The notes under the pieces were generated by a model, which was given only the letters and a program-made list of their open reading frames with translations, was not told the DNA's origin and did no database searches. From positions 1 to 29,979 of the forward strand of contig CAYZSE010000020.1 of NCBI GenBank assembly GCA_964481035.1: a DNA stretch of 29,979 nt. The letters are read 5' to 3'. This DNA is from JAAAPF01 sp964481035 (lineage in GTDB: Bacteria; Pseudomonadota; Alphaproteobacteria; Geminicoccales; Geminicoccaceae). Positions 7,227 through 14,678 of this stretch are shown here, piece by piece. How positions within the stretch are numbered: position 1 is the first letter of the stretch; every line of letters begins with the position of its first letter. Both the position numbers and the translations under genes were made by a program.

Positions 7227-8506
7227 ACCTGCGCGCCTACGGCATCGTCACCGGCGCCTATTGGGGCCAGACGATCACCGACGGTGCCTTGCACATGCTG
7301 GTGCTCTTGCACTTCTACACGCTCGGCTTCACGCCCTTCCAGATCGCCTTCCTGTTCGTACTCTATGAGCTCATGGGCGTGGTGACCAACCTCCTGGGCG
7401 GCTGGATCGCCGCCCGCTTCGGGCTCAACACGACGCTCTATGGCGGGCTCACGCTGCAGATCGGCGCGCTCTTGGCGCTGGCGGCGCTCGATCCCGCCTG
7501 GCCCATGGCGTGGTCGGTCGCCTACGCGGTGCTGATCCAGGGCCTCGCCGGCATCGCCAAGGACCTCACCAAGATGAGCTCCAAGAGCGCCATCAAGCTC
7601 GTCGTGCCCGCGGGCCAAAAGGGCGGGCTCTTCAAGTGGGTGGCGATCCTCACCGGCTCGAAGAACGCGATGAAGGGCCTGGGCTTCTTCGTTGGCGGCG
7701 TCCTTCTGTCCACGCTGGGCTTCGCCGGCGGCCTCCTCCTCCTCGCCACCTGCCTCGGCGCCATCCTGGTCGCGACGATCGCCGCCTTGCCCCGCGGCCT
7801 GGGCCGGGCCAAGGCGAAGACGCCGATCACCCGTATCCTCGCCAAGGCGCCGGCGATCAACCGGCTGTCGGCGGCGCGGGTCTTCCTGTTCGGCGCCCGG
7901 GACATCTGGTTCGTCGTCGGCGTGCCGATCTTCCTCTACGAGGTGGCGGGATGGACCTTCCTTCAGGTCTCGACCTTCCTCGCCCTCTGGGTCATCGGCT
8001 ACGGCTTCGTCCAGGCCGTGGCGCCGCGCTTCATCGAGAGCTCGACCGACGGCCTCGCCTCGGAGGTCAAGGCAGCGCGGCTGTGGGCGCTGGCGCTCGC
8101 CGTCACGCCGGCGCTGGTGGCGCTCGGCCTTGCCGCCGTCGTCCCCCTCGATCTCCTCGTCACGCACGGCGCCGACGCCACGGTCGCGTGGGGCGTCGTC
8201 GGCCCGGGCGCCGTCATCGTCCTCGGTCTCGGCCTCTTCGGCGCCGTCTTCGCCGTCAACTCCTCGCTGCACTCCTACCTCATCCTCGCCTACTCCAAGG
8301 CCGAGGACGTCGCGATGGACGTCGGCTTCTACTACATGGCCAACGCCGTGGGCCGGCTGATCGGCTGCCTGCTCTCGGGCTGGAGCTACCAGGTCCTGGG
8401 CGTCGTCGGCTGCCTGGCGCTCTCCACGGCCTTTCTCCTCACGAGCTGGCTCTTCGCCTCAACCCTGCCCGGCGGCGACCGCGCCGAGCAGGCGGTGTCC
8501 GCTTGA
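7223..8506 (+). CDS. arsJ: ArsJ organoarsenical (1-arseno-3-phosphoglycerate) efflux MFS transporter
   Basis: This 427-aa inner-membrane protein has about 12 membrane segments. The N-terminus (AYWGQTITDGALHMLVLLHF) and the central block (AGIAKDLTKMSSKSAIKLVV) match the ArsJ family of MFS carriers as I know it. The ATGA overlap with the GAPDH gene supports a functional pair: GAPDH makes the unstable arsenylated glycerate and ArsJ expels it, so As(V) can be removed without reduction. It is the last gene of the operon and converges on the next ABC operon with only 19 bases between stops; no clear terminator is visible there. Confidence 0.92.
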   Translation: MNLRAYGIVTGAYWGQTITDGALHMLVLLHFYTLGFTPFQIAFLFVLYELMGVVTNLLGGWIAARFGLNTTLYGGLTLQIGALLALAALDPAWPMAWSVAYAVLIQGLAGIAKDLTKMSSKSAIKLVVPAGQKGGLFKWVAILTGSKNAMKGLGFFVGGVLLSTLGFAGGLLLLATCLGAILVATIAALPRGLGRAKAKTPITRILAKAPAINRLSAARVFLFGARDIWFVVGVPIFLYEVAGWTFLQVSTFLALWVIGYGFVQAVAPRFIESSTDGLASEVKAARLWALALAVTPALVALGLAAVVPLDLLVTHGADATVAWGVVGPGAVIVLGLGLFGAVFAVNSSLHSYLILAYSKAEDVAMDVGFYYMANAVGRLIGCLLSGWSYQVLGVVGCLALSTAFLLTSWLFASTLPGGDRAEQAVSA

Positions 8507-8525
8507 CCCGGACGACGGCCCCGGT

Positions 8526-9173
8526 TCACCGGCTCGCGAGCGTATGCACCGGCCCGCCGGCGGCCGCAGCGTCCGTGGGATCGTGGGTGACGAGGATCGT
8601 CGGCAGGCGTCGATCGCGCACGCGGGCGAAGACGAAGCGCCTCATGTCGTCCTTCAAGGCGGCGTCCAGCTTGGCGAAGGGCTCGTCGAGCAGCAACGCG
8701 CGCGGCTCGGCGAGCAGCACCCGCAAGAGCGCCACCCGCGCCTGCTGGCCGCCCGAGAGCGTCGCCGGATCGCGGCCGGCGAAACCGGCGAGGCCGGCCT
8801 CGGCCAGGGCCACCTCGACGCGCTCGCGCCGGGCCCGGCGACCGCCGCCCGGGGGTGAGCCGAACAACAGGTTGCCGGCGACCGACAGGTGCGGAAAGAG
8901 AAGCGGATCTTGAAACATCACACCGAAGCGGCGGCGCTCGGGCGGCCATCGGGTGACGTCCTGATCGCCGACCCGCACCCGTCCGGCGAGCTCGAAGGCG
9001 GGATCGAGAAGCCCGACGAGGGCGGCGAGGAGCGTCGACTTGCCCGAGCCCGACGGGCCCATGACGGTGAGCACCTCACCGGGTGCGACGGTCGCGTCGA
9101 GATCGACGAGGACCTTGCCGGCGAGCGCCAAGCGGAGCTTCTCCAAGACGAGCGGCGCGGCCGGAGCGGTCAC
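8526..9173 (-). CDS. ynjD: YnjD-like ABC transporter ATP-binding protein
   Basis: This is a 215-aa ATPase, close to the length of E. coli YnjD. Walker A is GPSGSGKST, the Q-loop is in FGVMFQDPLLFPHLSV, the signature is LSGGQQARVALLRVLL, Walker B is ALLLDEPFAKLD, and the switch His is in LVTHDPTDA. The start GTG 9173 overlaps the permease stop by 4 bp (GTGA). Larger open frames around it run through the permease gene out of frame and are not real. Substrate is unknown; the YnjBCD group has been suggested to import a thiamine-like or other small cation compound, which the sequence does not prove. Confidence 0.88.
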   Translation of the reverse strand: MTAPAAPLVLEKLRLALAGKVLVDLDATVAPGEVLTVMGPSGSGKSTLLAALVGLLDPAFELAGRVRVGDQDVTRWPPERRRFGVMFQDPLLFPHLSVAGNLLFGSPPGGGRRARRERVEVALAEAGLAGFAGRDPATLSGGQQARVALLRVLLAEPRALLLDEPFAKLDAALKDDMRRFVFARVRDRRLPTILVTHDPTDAAAAGGPVHTLASR

Positions 9174-10612
9174 GACCCCGCTCCCATGCCGCGACGGTGG
9201 CGGAAGAGGAGCCGCGGCAAGCCGTAGGCGAGCCAGAAGCCGAGGAAGGGAAGCAGCGCCTGGCTGAGGCCGTACGCCGCCGCGAGCCGGCGGTCGCCAC
9301 CGGAGGCGAGGGCCACCGCGTCGGTCGTGATCGTCGCCACCCTCCCGCCGCCGAGGAGCTGCGTCGGCAGATATTGCGCGATGCTGACCGCGAAGCCGAC
9401 GGCCGCCGCGGTCAGCACCGCCCGGCTCAAAAGCGGCAGCCGGACGGCGACGAAGGCCCGGCCCGGGCCCGCGCCGAGCGCGCGGGCGACCGCAGCCCAA
9501 CGCGGGTCGAGGCGGCGATAGGCCTCGGCGAGCGTCAGATGGACGTAGGGCAGGACGAAGACGAGGTGGCCGGCGACCACGAGCATCAGGCCGGGCGCGA
9601 GGCCGGCGCGCTCGGCGAGAAGCACGAGGCCGAAGAGGAACGCCACGCCCGGCACCAGCAGCGGCAGATAGAGGACGAGACGCGTCANNNNNNNNNNNNN
9701 NNNNNNNNNNNNNNNNNNNNNNNNNNNNNNNNNNNNNNNNNNNNNNNNNNNNNNNNNNNNNNNNNNNNNNNNNNNNNNNNNNNNNNNGCGCCACAGCGCG
9801 AGCGCGGCGAAGGTGACGCCCACCTGCAAGAGCGCCCCGGCCGAGGCCATGAAGCGCATCTCGAGCTCGGGATCGTTCATCCAGCGCAGGATCGCCACGG
9901 CCAGCGGCGGCGGTGTCGAGGGTCCGAGGATCAAGCCCACCTCCACCGTCGACGAGGCGTAGGCGATGACGGCGTAGAGCGGCAGCCGGATCAGCGGGTA
10001 GAGCGACGGCAGCACCGCCTTGGCGAAGGCGGCGACCGGGCGGTAGCCGAGCATCCGCGCCACCGCGAGGCGCTCGCGCGCCCGGGTCTGCGGCCACAGG
10101 GCGAGCGTCATCAAGAGGAGAAAGGCGACCTCCTTGACGACGAGCGCGGCGATCATCGCGAGCCCCCACGGATCGCCGACGATCAGGAGATCGGGCGGCC
10201 GCTCCCAGCCGGTGAGCGCCGGCGACGCGGCGCGCGCCAAGAGCCCCGACGGCGCGACGAGGAAGGCGAAGCCGATCGCCGCCGCGGCATGGGGGATCGA
10301 GAGAATCGGGCTCAGGCCGCGCTCGACCAGCGCGAAGGCCCGGCTGCGCTCGAAGGCGGCAACGAAGCCGAGGACGATGGCGAGCGCGATGGCGGCGCTG
10401 GCGAGCCCGGCGAGCAGGCTCATCGCGACCATGTGGCCGAGGCCGGGCACGGCGAGCAACGCGTGCCAAGGCTGGAGCGAGAGTTGCGTCCCGCCGAGTG
10501 CCGGCAGCCAGCCGAAGGCGGGGGCGGCGATCGCGGCGAGGCCGCCTGCGACCGCCACCGTCAGGATGAGGATCGTGAGCCGCGGCGCGGCGGCGACGTA
10601 GAGGGCGTACAC
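9170..10612 (-). CDS. ynjC: YnjC-like two-domain ABC permease (interrupted by assembly gap)
   Basis: A fused permease starts at GTG 10612 and has two BPD-type halves. The first half holds the EAA-like loop RMLGYRPVAAFAKAVLPSLY. The second holds ARALGAGPGRAFVAVRLPLL. About 446 residues are visible. The missing part, hidden by 100 N, falls between FAALALWR and TRLVLYLPLLVPG, at the junction of the halves. E. coli YnjC has about 511 residues, so the hidden stretch is probably of modest size. The reading frame happens to stay open across the N run, but that has no meaning if the gap length is arbitrary. It lies 9 bases after ynjB and overlaps ynjD. Confidence 0.82.
   Translation of the reverse strand: MYALYVAAAPRLTILILTVAVAGGLAAIAAPAFGWLPALGGTQLSLQPWHALLAVPGLGHMVAMSLLAGLASAAIALAIVLGFVAAFERSRAFALVERGLSPILSIPHAAAAIGFAFLVAPSGLLARAASPALTGWERPPDLLIVGDPWGLAMIAALVVKEVAFLLLMTLALWPQTRARERLAVARMLGYRPVAAFAKAVLPSLYPLIRLPLYAVIAYASSTVEVGLILGPSTPPPLAVAILRWMNDPELEMRFMASAGALLQVGVTFAALALWRXXXXXXXXXXXXXXXXXXXXXXXXXXXXXXXXXXTRLVLYLPLLVPGVAFLFGLVLLAERAGLAPGLMLVVAGHLVFVLPYVHLTLAEAYRRLDPRWAAVARALGAGPGRAFVAVRLPLLSRAVLTAAAVGFAVSIAQYLPTQLLGGGRVATITTDAVALASGGDRRLAAAYGLSQALLPFLGFWLAYGLPRLLFRHRRGMGAGS
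9688..9787. other. Assembly gap, 100 N
   Basis: Exactly 100 undetermined bases, the conventional placeholder for a scaffold join of unknown size. It lies inside the permease gene; both flanks code for the same protein family in the same orientation, which supports the join. Confidence 0.98.
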
Positions 10613-10621
10613 GCGCTCGGA

Positions 10622-11836
10622 TCAGCGCGCGCCGTAGCGCTCGAGCCAGCCCGCCTCCAGAAAGGCGACCCAGCTCGGATGCGGCTCCGGCAGGGGCGCG
10701 CCCAAATCCGCGGGGCTAGGGGTCGCGACGCCGAGGTCGAGGGTCTCGAAGCGGGCGCGGTCCTCGGGCGACAGGACCGTCACGTCGAGGACGGTGAAGG
10801 CGCCCCACACCTCGGGGTCCTGCTTGCGGGCCTGGGCCTCGGGTGAGAGCAGGAAGTTGGCGACGACCATGGCGGCCGCCTTGGCGTCGCTGTTGAACGG
10901 GATGGCGAGGAAATTGACGTTGCCGATAGTGCCGCCGGCGAGCCCGTAGCCGCGCATGCTCGGCGGCAGTTCGCCGGCGGCCACGGCGGCGCTGGCCGCC
11001 ACGGGGTCGAAGTCGAAGGCGATGGTGATCTCGCCGTCGCCGAGCAGGCGGCGCAGCGCGCCCCCGTCGTTCGGGAAGTCCCGGCCAGCCCGCCAGAGAT
11101 GGGGATGCAGGGCGTCGAGGTAGGTCCACAACGGCGCGACGACCGCCGCCGGGTCGTCGGCGTCGGCCACGGGGCGGGCGAGCACGGCGCGGTCGGGCGC
11201 CAGCTCGATCAGAGCCTGCTTCAAGAAGGTCGTGCCCAGGAAGTTCGGCACCAACGGGTAGGTGAACCGTCCCGGGTTCGCCGCGGCCCACGCACCCAGG
11301 GCCGCGATGCTCGCGGGCGGAGCGGGCTCGAACGCGCTGTCATAGAAGAACGTGAGCTGGGCCTTGCCCCACGGTGCCTCGAAGCCGTCGACCGGGACGG
11401 TGAAGTCGTTGCGCACGGCGGGGTTGTCGTCGGGGTTGGTCAGCGGGAAGTTCGGCAACGCCTCGGCCCACGGCCCGAACAGGAGGTCGTGGCGCTTCAT
11501 CGCCGCGAAATTCTCGCCGTTGATCCACAACAGATCGACCGCGCCATCGGCACTGTTGCCGACCGCCTTCTCGGCAAGGACGCGGGCGATGGTCTCGGCG
11601 ATGTCGGCGACCTTGACGTGGTTGAGCTCGATGCCGAAGCGCCCGCGGACCTCCTCGGCGACCCACCCGACATAGGCGTTGATCCGCGGCTCGCCCGCCC
11701 AAGCCGCCCAGTAGACCTGCTGGCCGCGCGCCGCCTCCTCGACCGCGGGCCAGTCCGCCGGATCGGGCGCTTCGGCGTGCGCCGCCGCCGCCAGCACCCA
11801 CGCCGCGCCGAACGCCCATCGTCCAAGTCTGCGCAT
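10622..11836 (-). CDS. ynjB: YnjB-like ABC transporter substrate-binding protein
   Basis: This 404-aa periplasmic protein has a signal peptide (MRRLGRWAFGAAWVLAAAAHA, cleavage near residue 22). Family blocks include VYWAAWAGEPRINAYVGWV, VDLLWINGENFAAMKRHDLL, and PWGKAQLTFFYDSAF. These are typical of the COG4134/YnjB group rather than of iron- or spermidine-binding proteins. The start is ATG 11836, preceded by GAGGGA on the reverse strand. It is the first gene of ynjB-ynjC-ynjD. I looked for a TPP riboswitch upstream on the reverse strand and did not see the conserved CTGAGA/ACCTGAT pair. Confidence 0.85.
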   Translation of the reverse strand: MRRLGRWAFGAAWVLAAAAHAEAPDPADWPAVEEAARGQQVYWAAWAGEPRINAYVGWVAEEVRGRFGIELNHVKVADIAETIARVLAEKAVGNSADGAVDLLWINGENFAAMKRHDLLFGPWAEALPNFPLTNPDDNPAVRNDFTVPVDGFEAPWGKAQLTFFYDSAFEPAPPASIAALGAWAAANPGRFTYPLVPNFLGTTFLKQALIELAPDRAVLARPVADADDPAAVVAPLWTYLDALHPHLWRAGRDFPNDGGALRRLLGDGEITIAFDFDPVAASAAVAAGELPPSMRGYGLAGGTIGNVNFLAIPFNSDAKAAAMVVANFLLSPEAQARKQDPEVWGAFTVLDVTVLSPEDRARFETLDLGVATPSPADLGAPLPEPHPSWVAFLEAGWLERYGAR

Positions 11837-12039
11837 CGTTTCCCTCGCCGCGCTCCCATGCCGACGAGGGCTTTACCGCCGCCGGGCCCGGCGGGCAAAC
11901 GCGCGAACGCCTCGGAGTGCCTCGCGGCGGCAGTGGTTCTGCCCTTGGTTATGCCTTGAGCGGCACCTGGGTATGGCCATTGCGGGCGTGATCGAGGTAA
12001 CGGACCTTGGTAAAAATGCTATTAATGGTTGCTAAGAGG

Positions 12040-12061
12040 GCGGCCGTTGTTACCTGGCCGC
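12040..12061. repeat. Inverted repeat / hairpin in the radC upstream region
   Basis: GCGGCC and GGCCGC flank a 10-base loop. Further out, AAGAG (12034-12038) and CTCTT (12074-12078) could pair as well. It sits upstream of the predicted radC promoter, so it may be a regulator site or the end of a transcript from the left. Function is unknown. Confidence 0.35.
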
Positions 12062-12107
12062 GAACCCGCTCGGCTCTTGTTGGTCGAGCTGGGACGCAAT
12101 CAGGATG

Positions 12108-12135
12108 TTGCCTTTTGATCAACTTTTCTTAAAAT
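12108..12135 (+). promoter_or_regulatory. Sigma-70-like promoter for radC and the secretion genes
   Basis: TTGCCT (12108-12113) and TAAAAT (12130-12135) are separated by 16 bases. The -10 matches consensus at 5 of 6 positions and the -35 at 4 of 6. Predicted transcription would start about 25 bases before the ATG at 12167. The surrounding AT-rich stretch is unusual for this window. Confidence 0.5.
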
Positions 12136-12166
12136 TTGCGACCTTTACCAACCACGTGTCGAGCTC

Positions 12167-13006
12167 ATGAGCGAATTTGCTATCGCGGAGAAGCACCTCG
12201 GAAGCCGAGTGACGGAAGTCCCGTTGCCCGGCCTACCGACTGCCAACGTGGCTTTGGATCAGTTGATCCGCGCCGCCGCGACGCAGACTTCCGAGCGTGC
12301 CGGGGGCGGACCGAGCGTCGCCGTGACGGCCGTCGAGCGCCGCGACGGCGCAGCGCTGCGCCCGACCCCCGAGTTCAGCAAGACTGAACTCCTGGCGTCT
12401 TTTCTGGCTCGTTTCATGCCGGTCGACGCGGCGCGCGCCGAGGCCGAGGCTCTCCTAGCCCGGTATGGGAGCCTCGGTGGCGTGGTGGCAGCTCCGACGG
12501 AACGGTTGGCGGAACAGATCGGCAGTGCCGAGGCGGCTCACTTCATCGAGATCCTCAGACAAATCGCGACCGAGATCGTCCGCGAGCCGATCGCGGAAGG
12601 GACGCTCATCGACACGCCCACCGCCCTCGATGCCTATCTGCGCGTGTCGTTGCGCCACGAGACCGTCGAGTGCGTCCGGCTTCTTTTCTTGAGCAGCAGC
12701 AATCGCTTGCGCGGCGAGGAGGTGCATAGTCGTGGCACCATCAACCATTGCCCGCTTTACCCTCGCGAGGTCGTGCGCCGGGTTATCGAAATGAACGCCA
12801 ACGCCCTCATCATTGTTCACAATCACCCATGCGGCGATCCCGCACCCTCCAGGCAGGACACCGAGATGACGCAGCTTCTGGCGCAAACGCTGGCGCGGAT
12901 AGGCGTGTCGCTGCACGACCACGTGATCGTCGGTGCCAACGGCAACTACAGCTTCCGTGCGCACGGCCTGTTGGCGGCGGGCTTAGATGGTGGTTTGAGC
13001 CGGTGA
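12167..13006 (+). CDS. radC: RadC-family JAB/MPN+ domain protein
   Basis: This 279-aa protein has three parts: an N-terminal extension of about 65 residues with no recognisable domain, a degenerate helix-hairpin-helix region (about 70-140), and a C-terminal JAB/MPN+ (JAMM) metal-binding domain. The JAMM signature is HNHPCGDPAPSRQD, with H218, H220 and D231 as expected zinc ligands. The block RGTINHCPLYPREVVRRVIE carries the upstream conserved region. RadC proteins are often found on mobile elements; their biochemical role is unsettled despite the name. Here the gene stands 25 bases before a large acidic protein and a type I exporter, so it may belong to the same transcript. Confidence 0.88.
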   Translation: MSEFAIAEKHLGSRVTEVPLPGLPTANVALDQLIRAAATQTSERAGGGPSVAVTAVERRDGAALRPTPEFSKTELLASFLARFMPVDAARAEAEALLARYGSLGGVVAAPTERLAEQIGSAEAAHFIEILRQIATEIVREPIAEGTLIDTPTALDAYLRVSLRHETVECVRLLFLSSSNRLRGEEVHSRGTINHCPLYPREVVRRVIEMNANALIIVHNHPCGDPAPSRQDTEMTQLLAQTLARIGVSLHDHVIVGANGNYSFRAHGLLAAGLDGGLSR

Positions 13007-13031
13007 GCCCGGCGCTGGAGAACACCGACCC

Positions 13032-14678
13032 ATGGCTGACCACGACGACATTCAACCCCTTGCGCCAACGACGGTCGATGGCGGCCCGTTCGCTGCCGAC
13101 TTCGAACCGTATTCCGCTGAAGTCGACGACGTGGACGCGGCGCCGCGCGCGAGCGGCGACGTCTGGGCGGCGGACGACCCACCCGCGGATGAGCCGAGTG
13201 GCGGGCTGACGAGCGGCCGTCGGATCGATCTCGACCGGTTCGCCTCGCCGGGCGAGGACTTCCAGGGCTGGAACGGGGCCCCTGCCGGGGACTACGGCGG
13301 TTCGATCGGTGGCCGCTGGCAGTCCGCAGTTGGCGGCGCCTCGACGGGCTTCGAGCGGTCGCTCTCGGCGGCTTCGATGGACCTCGCCCCCGACGGCGGC
13401 GACCATTCCGGCTTCCGCGACGCCCTTCTCGTCGACGAGGTGCGAGCGCTCATCGACGCTCTGCCGCCGAGCTGGGATCTCGCGCCGACGTCCGATCTGG
13501 GAAGCCCGGCGCCATCCTCGCGCGCGGCCATGGCGATGGTGGATTTCGGTTCGTCGACGTCAGCACCTGGCCTGACTATCGACGAGGCGGCGGTCGCCGC
13601 CGCCGGGCTGGTGGGTCCGGGTGTGCTCGAGAGCCCGTCGGTCAGGGGCGACGTGTTCCTCGGCCAGATGGATTCCGACGCCGCCACCTCGCCGGTTGGA
13701 GGAGAGCGCTCGAGCTCGGCTCACGTACGTGCCGAGGCCGCCGAGGAGCCGCCGGACCCGGCGTTGCGCGCGGACGAGCTGACCGTCGGCGAAGACGACG
13801 ACGGCGGCGCCGATCGTCTGGGGGCGATCGCCCGCGGAGCTCCCAGCGGCGCCATCGCCTCGCTCACCGTCGACGCGGCGAAGGCGCCGGAGCCCGCGGC
13901 GACCATCTTCACGCCCGACGAGATCGCGCCAGCGGCAGCCGCGCCCAACCCGGCACAGCCCGGCGCCCCTGCCGAGGCAGCCGCGGCCGGTGCCGGCTCG
14001 AGCCGAGCCGACGCGACAAACGGCAACGGCGCGGCGGTCGCGACGGCGTCCGAGCCGGTGATGCCGACCGAAGCGCCGCCCCAGCCGGACGCGCCGAGCC
14101 CGACCCATGCAGCCCCGACCCATGCAGCGGAGAAGGCCGACAGCGCCGCGGCAACCGGCCTCGAAGACGCGGATGGCGGCGCCGCCTCGGCGGCGGTCGT
14201 CGGGCCGGACGCCCCCAAGCCCTCCGAGGCGTCGGACGAGCGCGCGCCGGCGACGGCGACGGACGATCCTGCCACCGCTTCGCGCGACACGGCGGAGGGA
14301 GCCGACACGCCTGCTCCTGCGGAAGGCACGGCTCGCGAGGAAGCGGAACCGGAGACCGAAGACCCGGCCGGCGCGGCGGACGAGCCCGAGAACGACAGCT
14401 CGGCCACGGCGCTGGCCGAGGCGCCCTATCCACCGGCAGGGCCGGGCGTGCCTGCGGATCTCGGGCTGGCGTTGCTCGACCATCTGGATCCCCTGCCCAC
14501 GGTGTCGGTGCCGAGCGAGCCGGCTTCGGCGATGCCGGATGACGAGCTGGCGCTGCTCGAGCCCGTCGCGGCGGTGTCCGAAGCCGCCGACGTCGGCATG
14601 ATGCCCGAGGATCATGCCGATGCGCTCGATGACCTGGACGCCGACAGCGATGCCGCCGACGACGGGGTTTCCGGGTGA
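13032..14678 (+). CDS. Large acidic, low-complexity Ala/Pro/Asp/Glu-rich protein, candidate type I secretion cargo
   Basis: This 548-aa protein matches no family I recognise. It is dominated by A, P, D, E, S and G, with almost no aromatic residues after about residue 110 and no visible cysteine, signal peptide or membrane helix, so most of it is probably disordered. Somewhat more structured patches occur near residues 130-150 (ALLVDEVRALIDALPPSWDL) and 475-500 (GVPADLGLALLDHLDPLPT). The C-terminus ends in a strongly acidic run (ALDDLDADSDAADDGVSG). Acidity, lack of cysteine and overlap (GTGA) with the exporter gene fit a type I substrate with a C-terminal signal, but the RTX nonapeptide repeats usual for such substrates are absent. 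A structural or regulatory role is possible. Confidence 0.6.
   Translation: MADHDDIQPLAPTTVDGGPFAADFEPYSAEVDDVDAAPRASGDVWAADDPPADEPSGGLTSGRRIDLDRFASPGEDFQGWNGAPAGDYGGSIGGRWQSAVGGASTGFERSLSAASMDLAPDGGDHSGFRDALLVDEVRALIDALPPSWDLAPTSDLGSPAPSSRAAMAMVDFGSSTSAPGLTIDEAAVAAAGLVGPGVLESPSVRGDVFLGQMDSDAATSPVGGERSSSAHVRAEAAEEPPDPALRADELTVGEDDDGGADRLGAIARGAPSGAIASLTVDAAKAPEPAATIFTPDEIAPAAAAPNPAQPGAPAEAAAAGAGSSRADATNGNGAAVATASEPVMPTEAPPQPDAPSPTHAAPTHAAEKADSAAATGLEDADGGAASAAVVGPDAPKPSEASDERAPATATDDPATASRDTAEGADTPAPAEGTAREEAEPETEDPAGAADEPENDSSATALAEAPYPPAGPGVPADLGLALLDHLDPLPTVSVPSEPASAMPDDELALLEPVAAVSEAADVGMMPEDHADALDDLDADSDAADDGVSG
14099..14128 (+). repeat. Perfect 15-bp tandem duplication inside the acidic protein gene
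   Basis: CCCGACCCATGCAGC occurs twice, head to tail, at 14099-14113 and 14114-14128. It is in phase and encodes the repeated pentapeptide (S/A)PTHA. The exact identity suggests a recent slippage duplication in an unconstrained part of the protein. Confidence 0.9.

Larger units (their letters stand above)
11837..12166. other. 330-bp divergent spacer between ynjB and radC
   Basis: No convincing gene is present. The left part is very GC-rich and holds a perfect 16-bp palindrome, CCGCCGGGCCCGGCGG (11879-11894), which would lie in the ynjB leader. The right part, from about 12000, is distinctly AT-richer than the rest of the window. It contains a 6-bp-stem hairpin (12040-12061), TTGGTAAA at 12007-12014 mirrored by TTTACCAA at 12144-12151, and a promoter-like pair ahead of radC. 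Confidence 0.7.

Noticed and set aside
8526..10469. 647-codon reverse frame joining the ATPase to upstream sequence
   Set aside because: Only the part from GTG 9173 has ABC motifs; the rest is a shadow of the permease and passes through the N gap.
11837..12166. Possible TPP riboswitch in front of the ynjB operon
   Set aside because: The conserved CTGAGA and ACCTGAT elements were not found on the reverse strand.
13032..14678. Acidic protein as an RTX toxin or adhesin
   Set aside because: No GGxGxDxxx nonapeptide repeats or cadherin-like repeats are visible.
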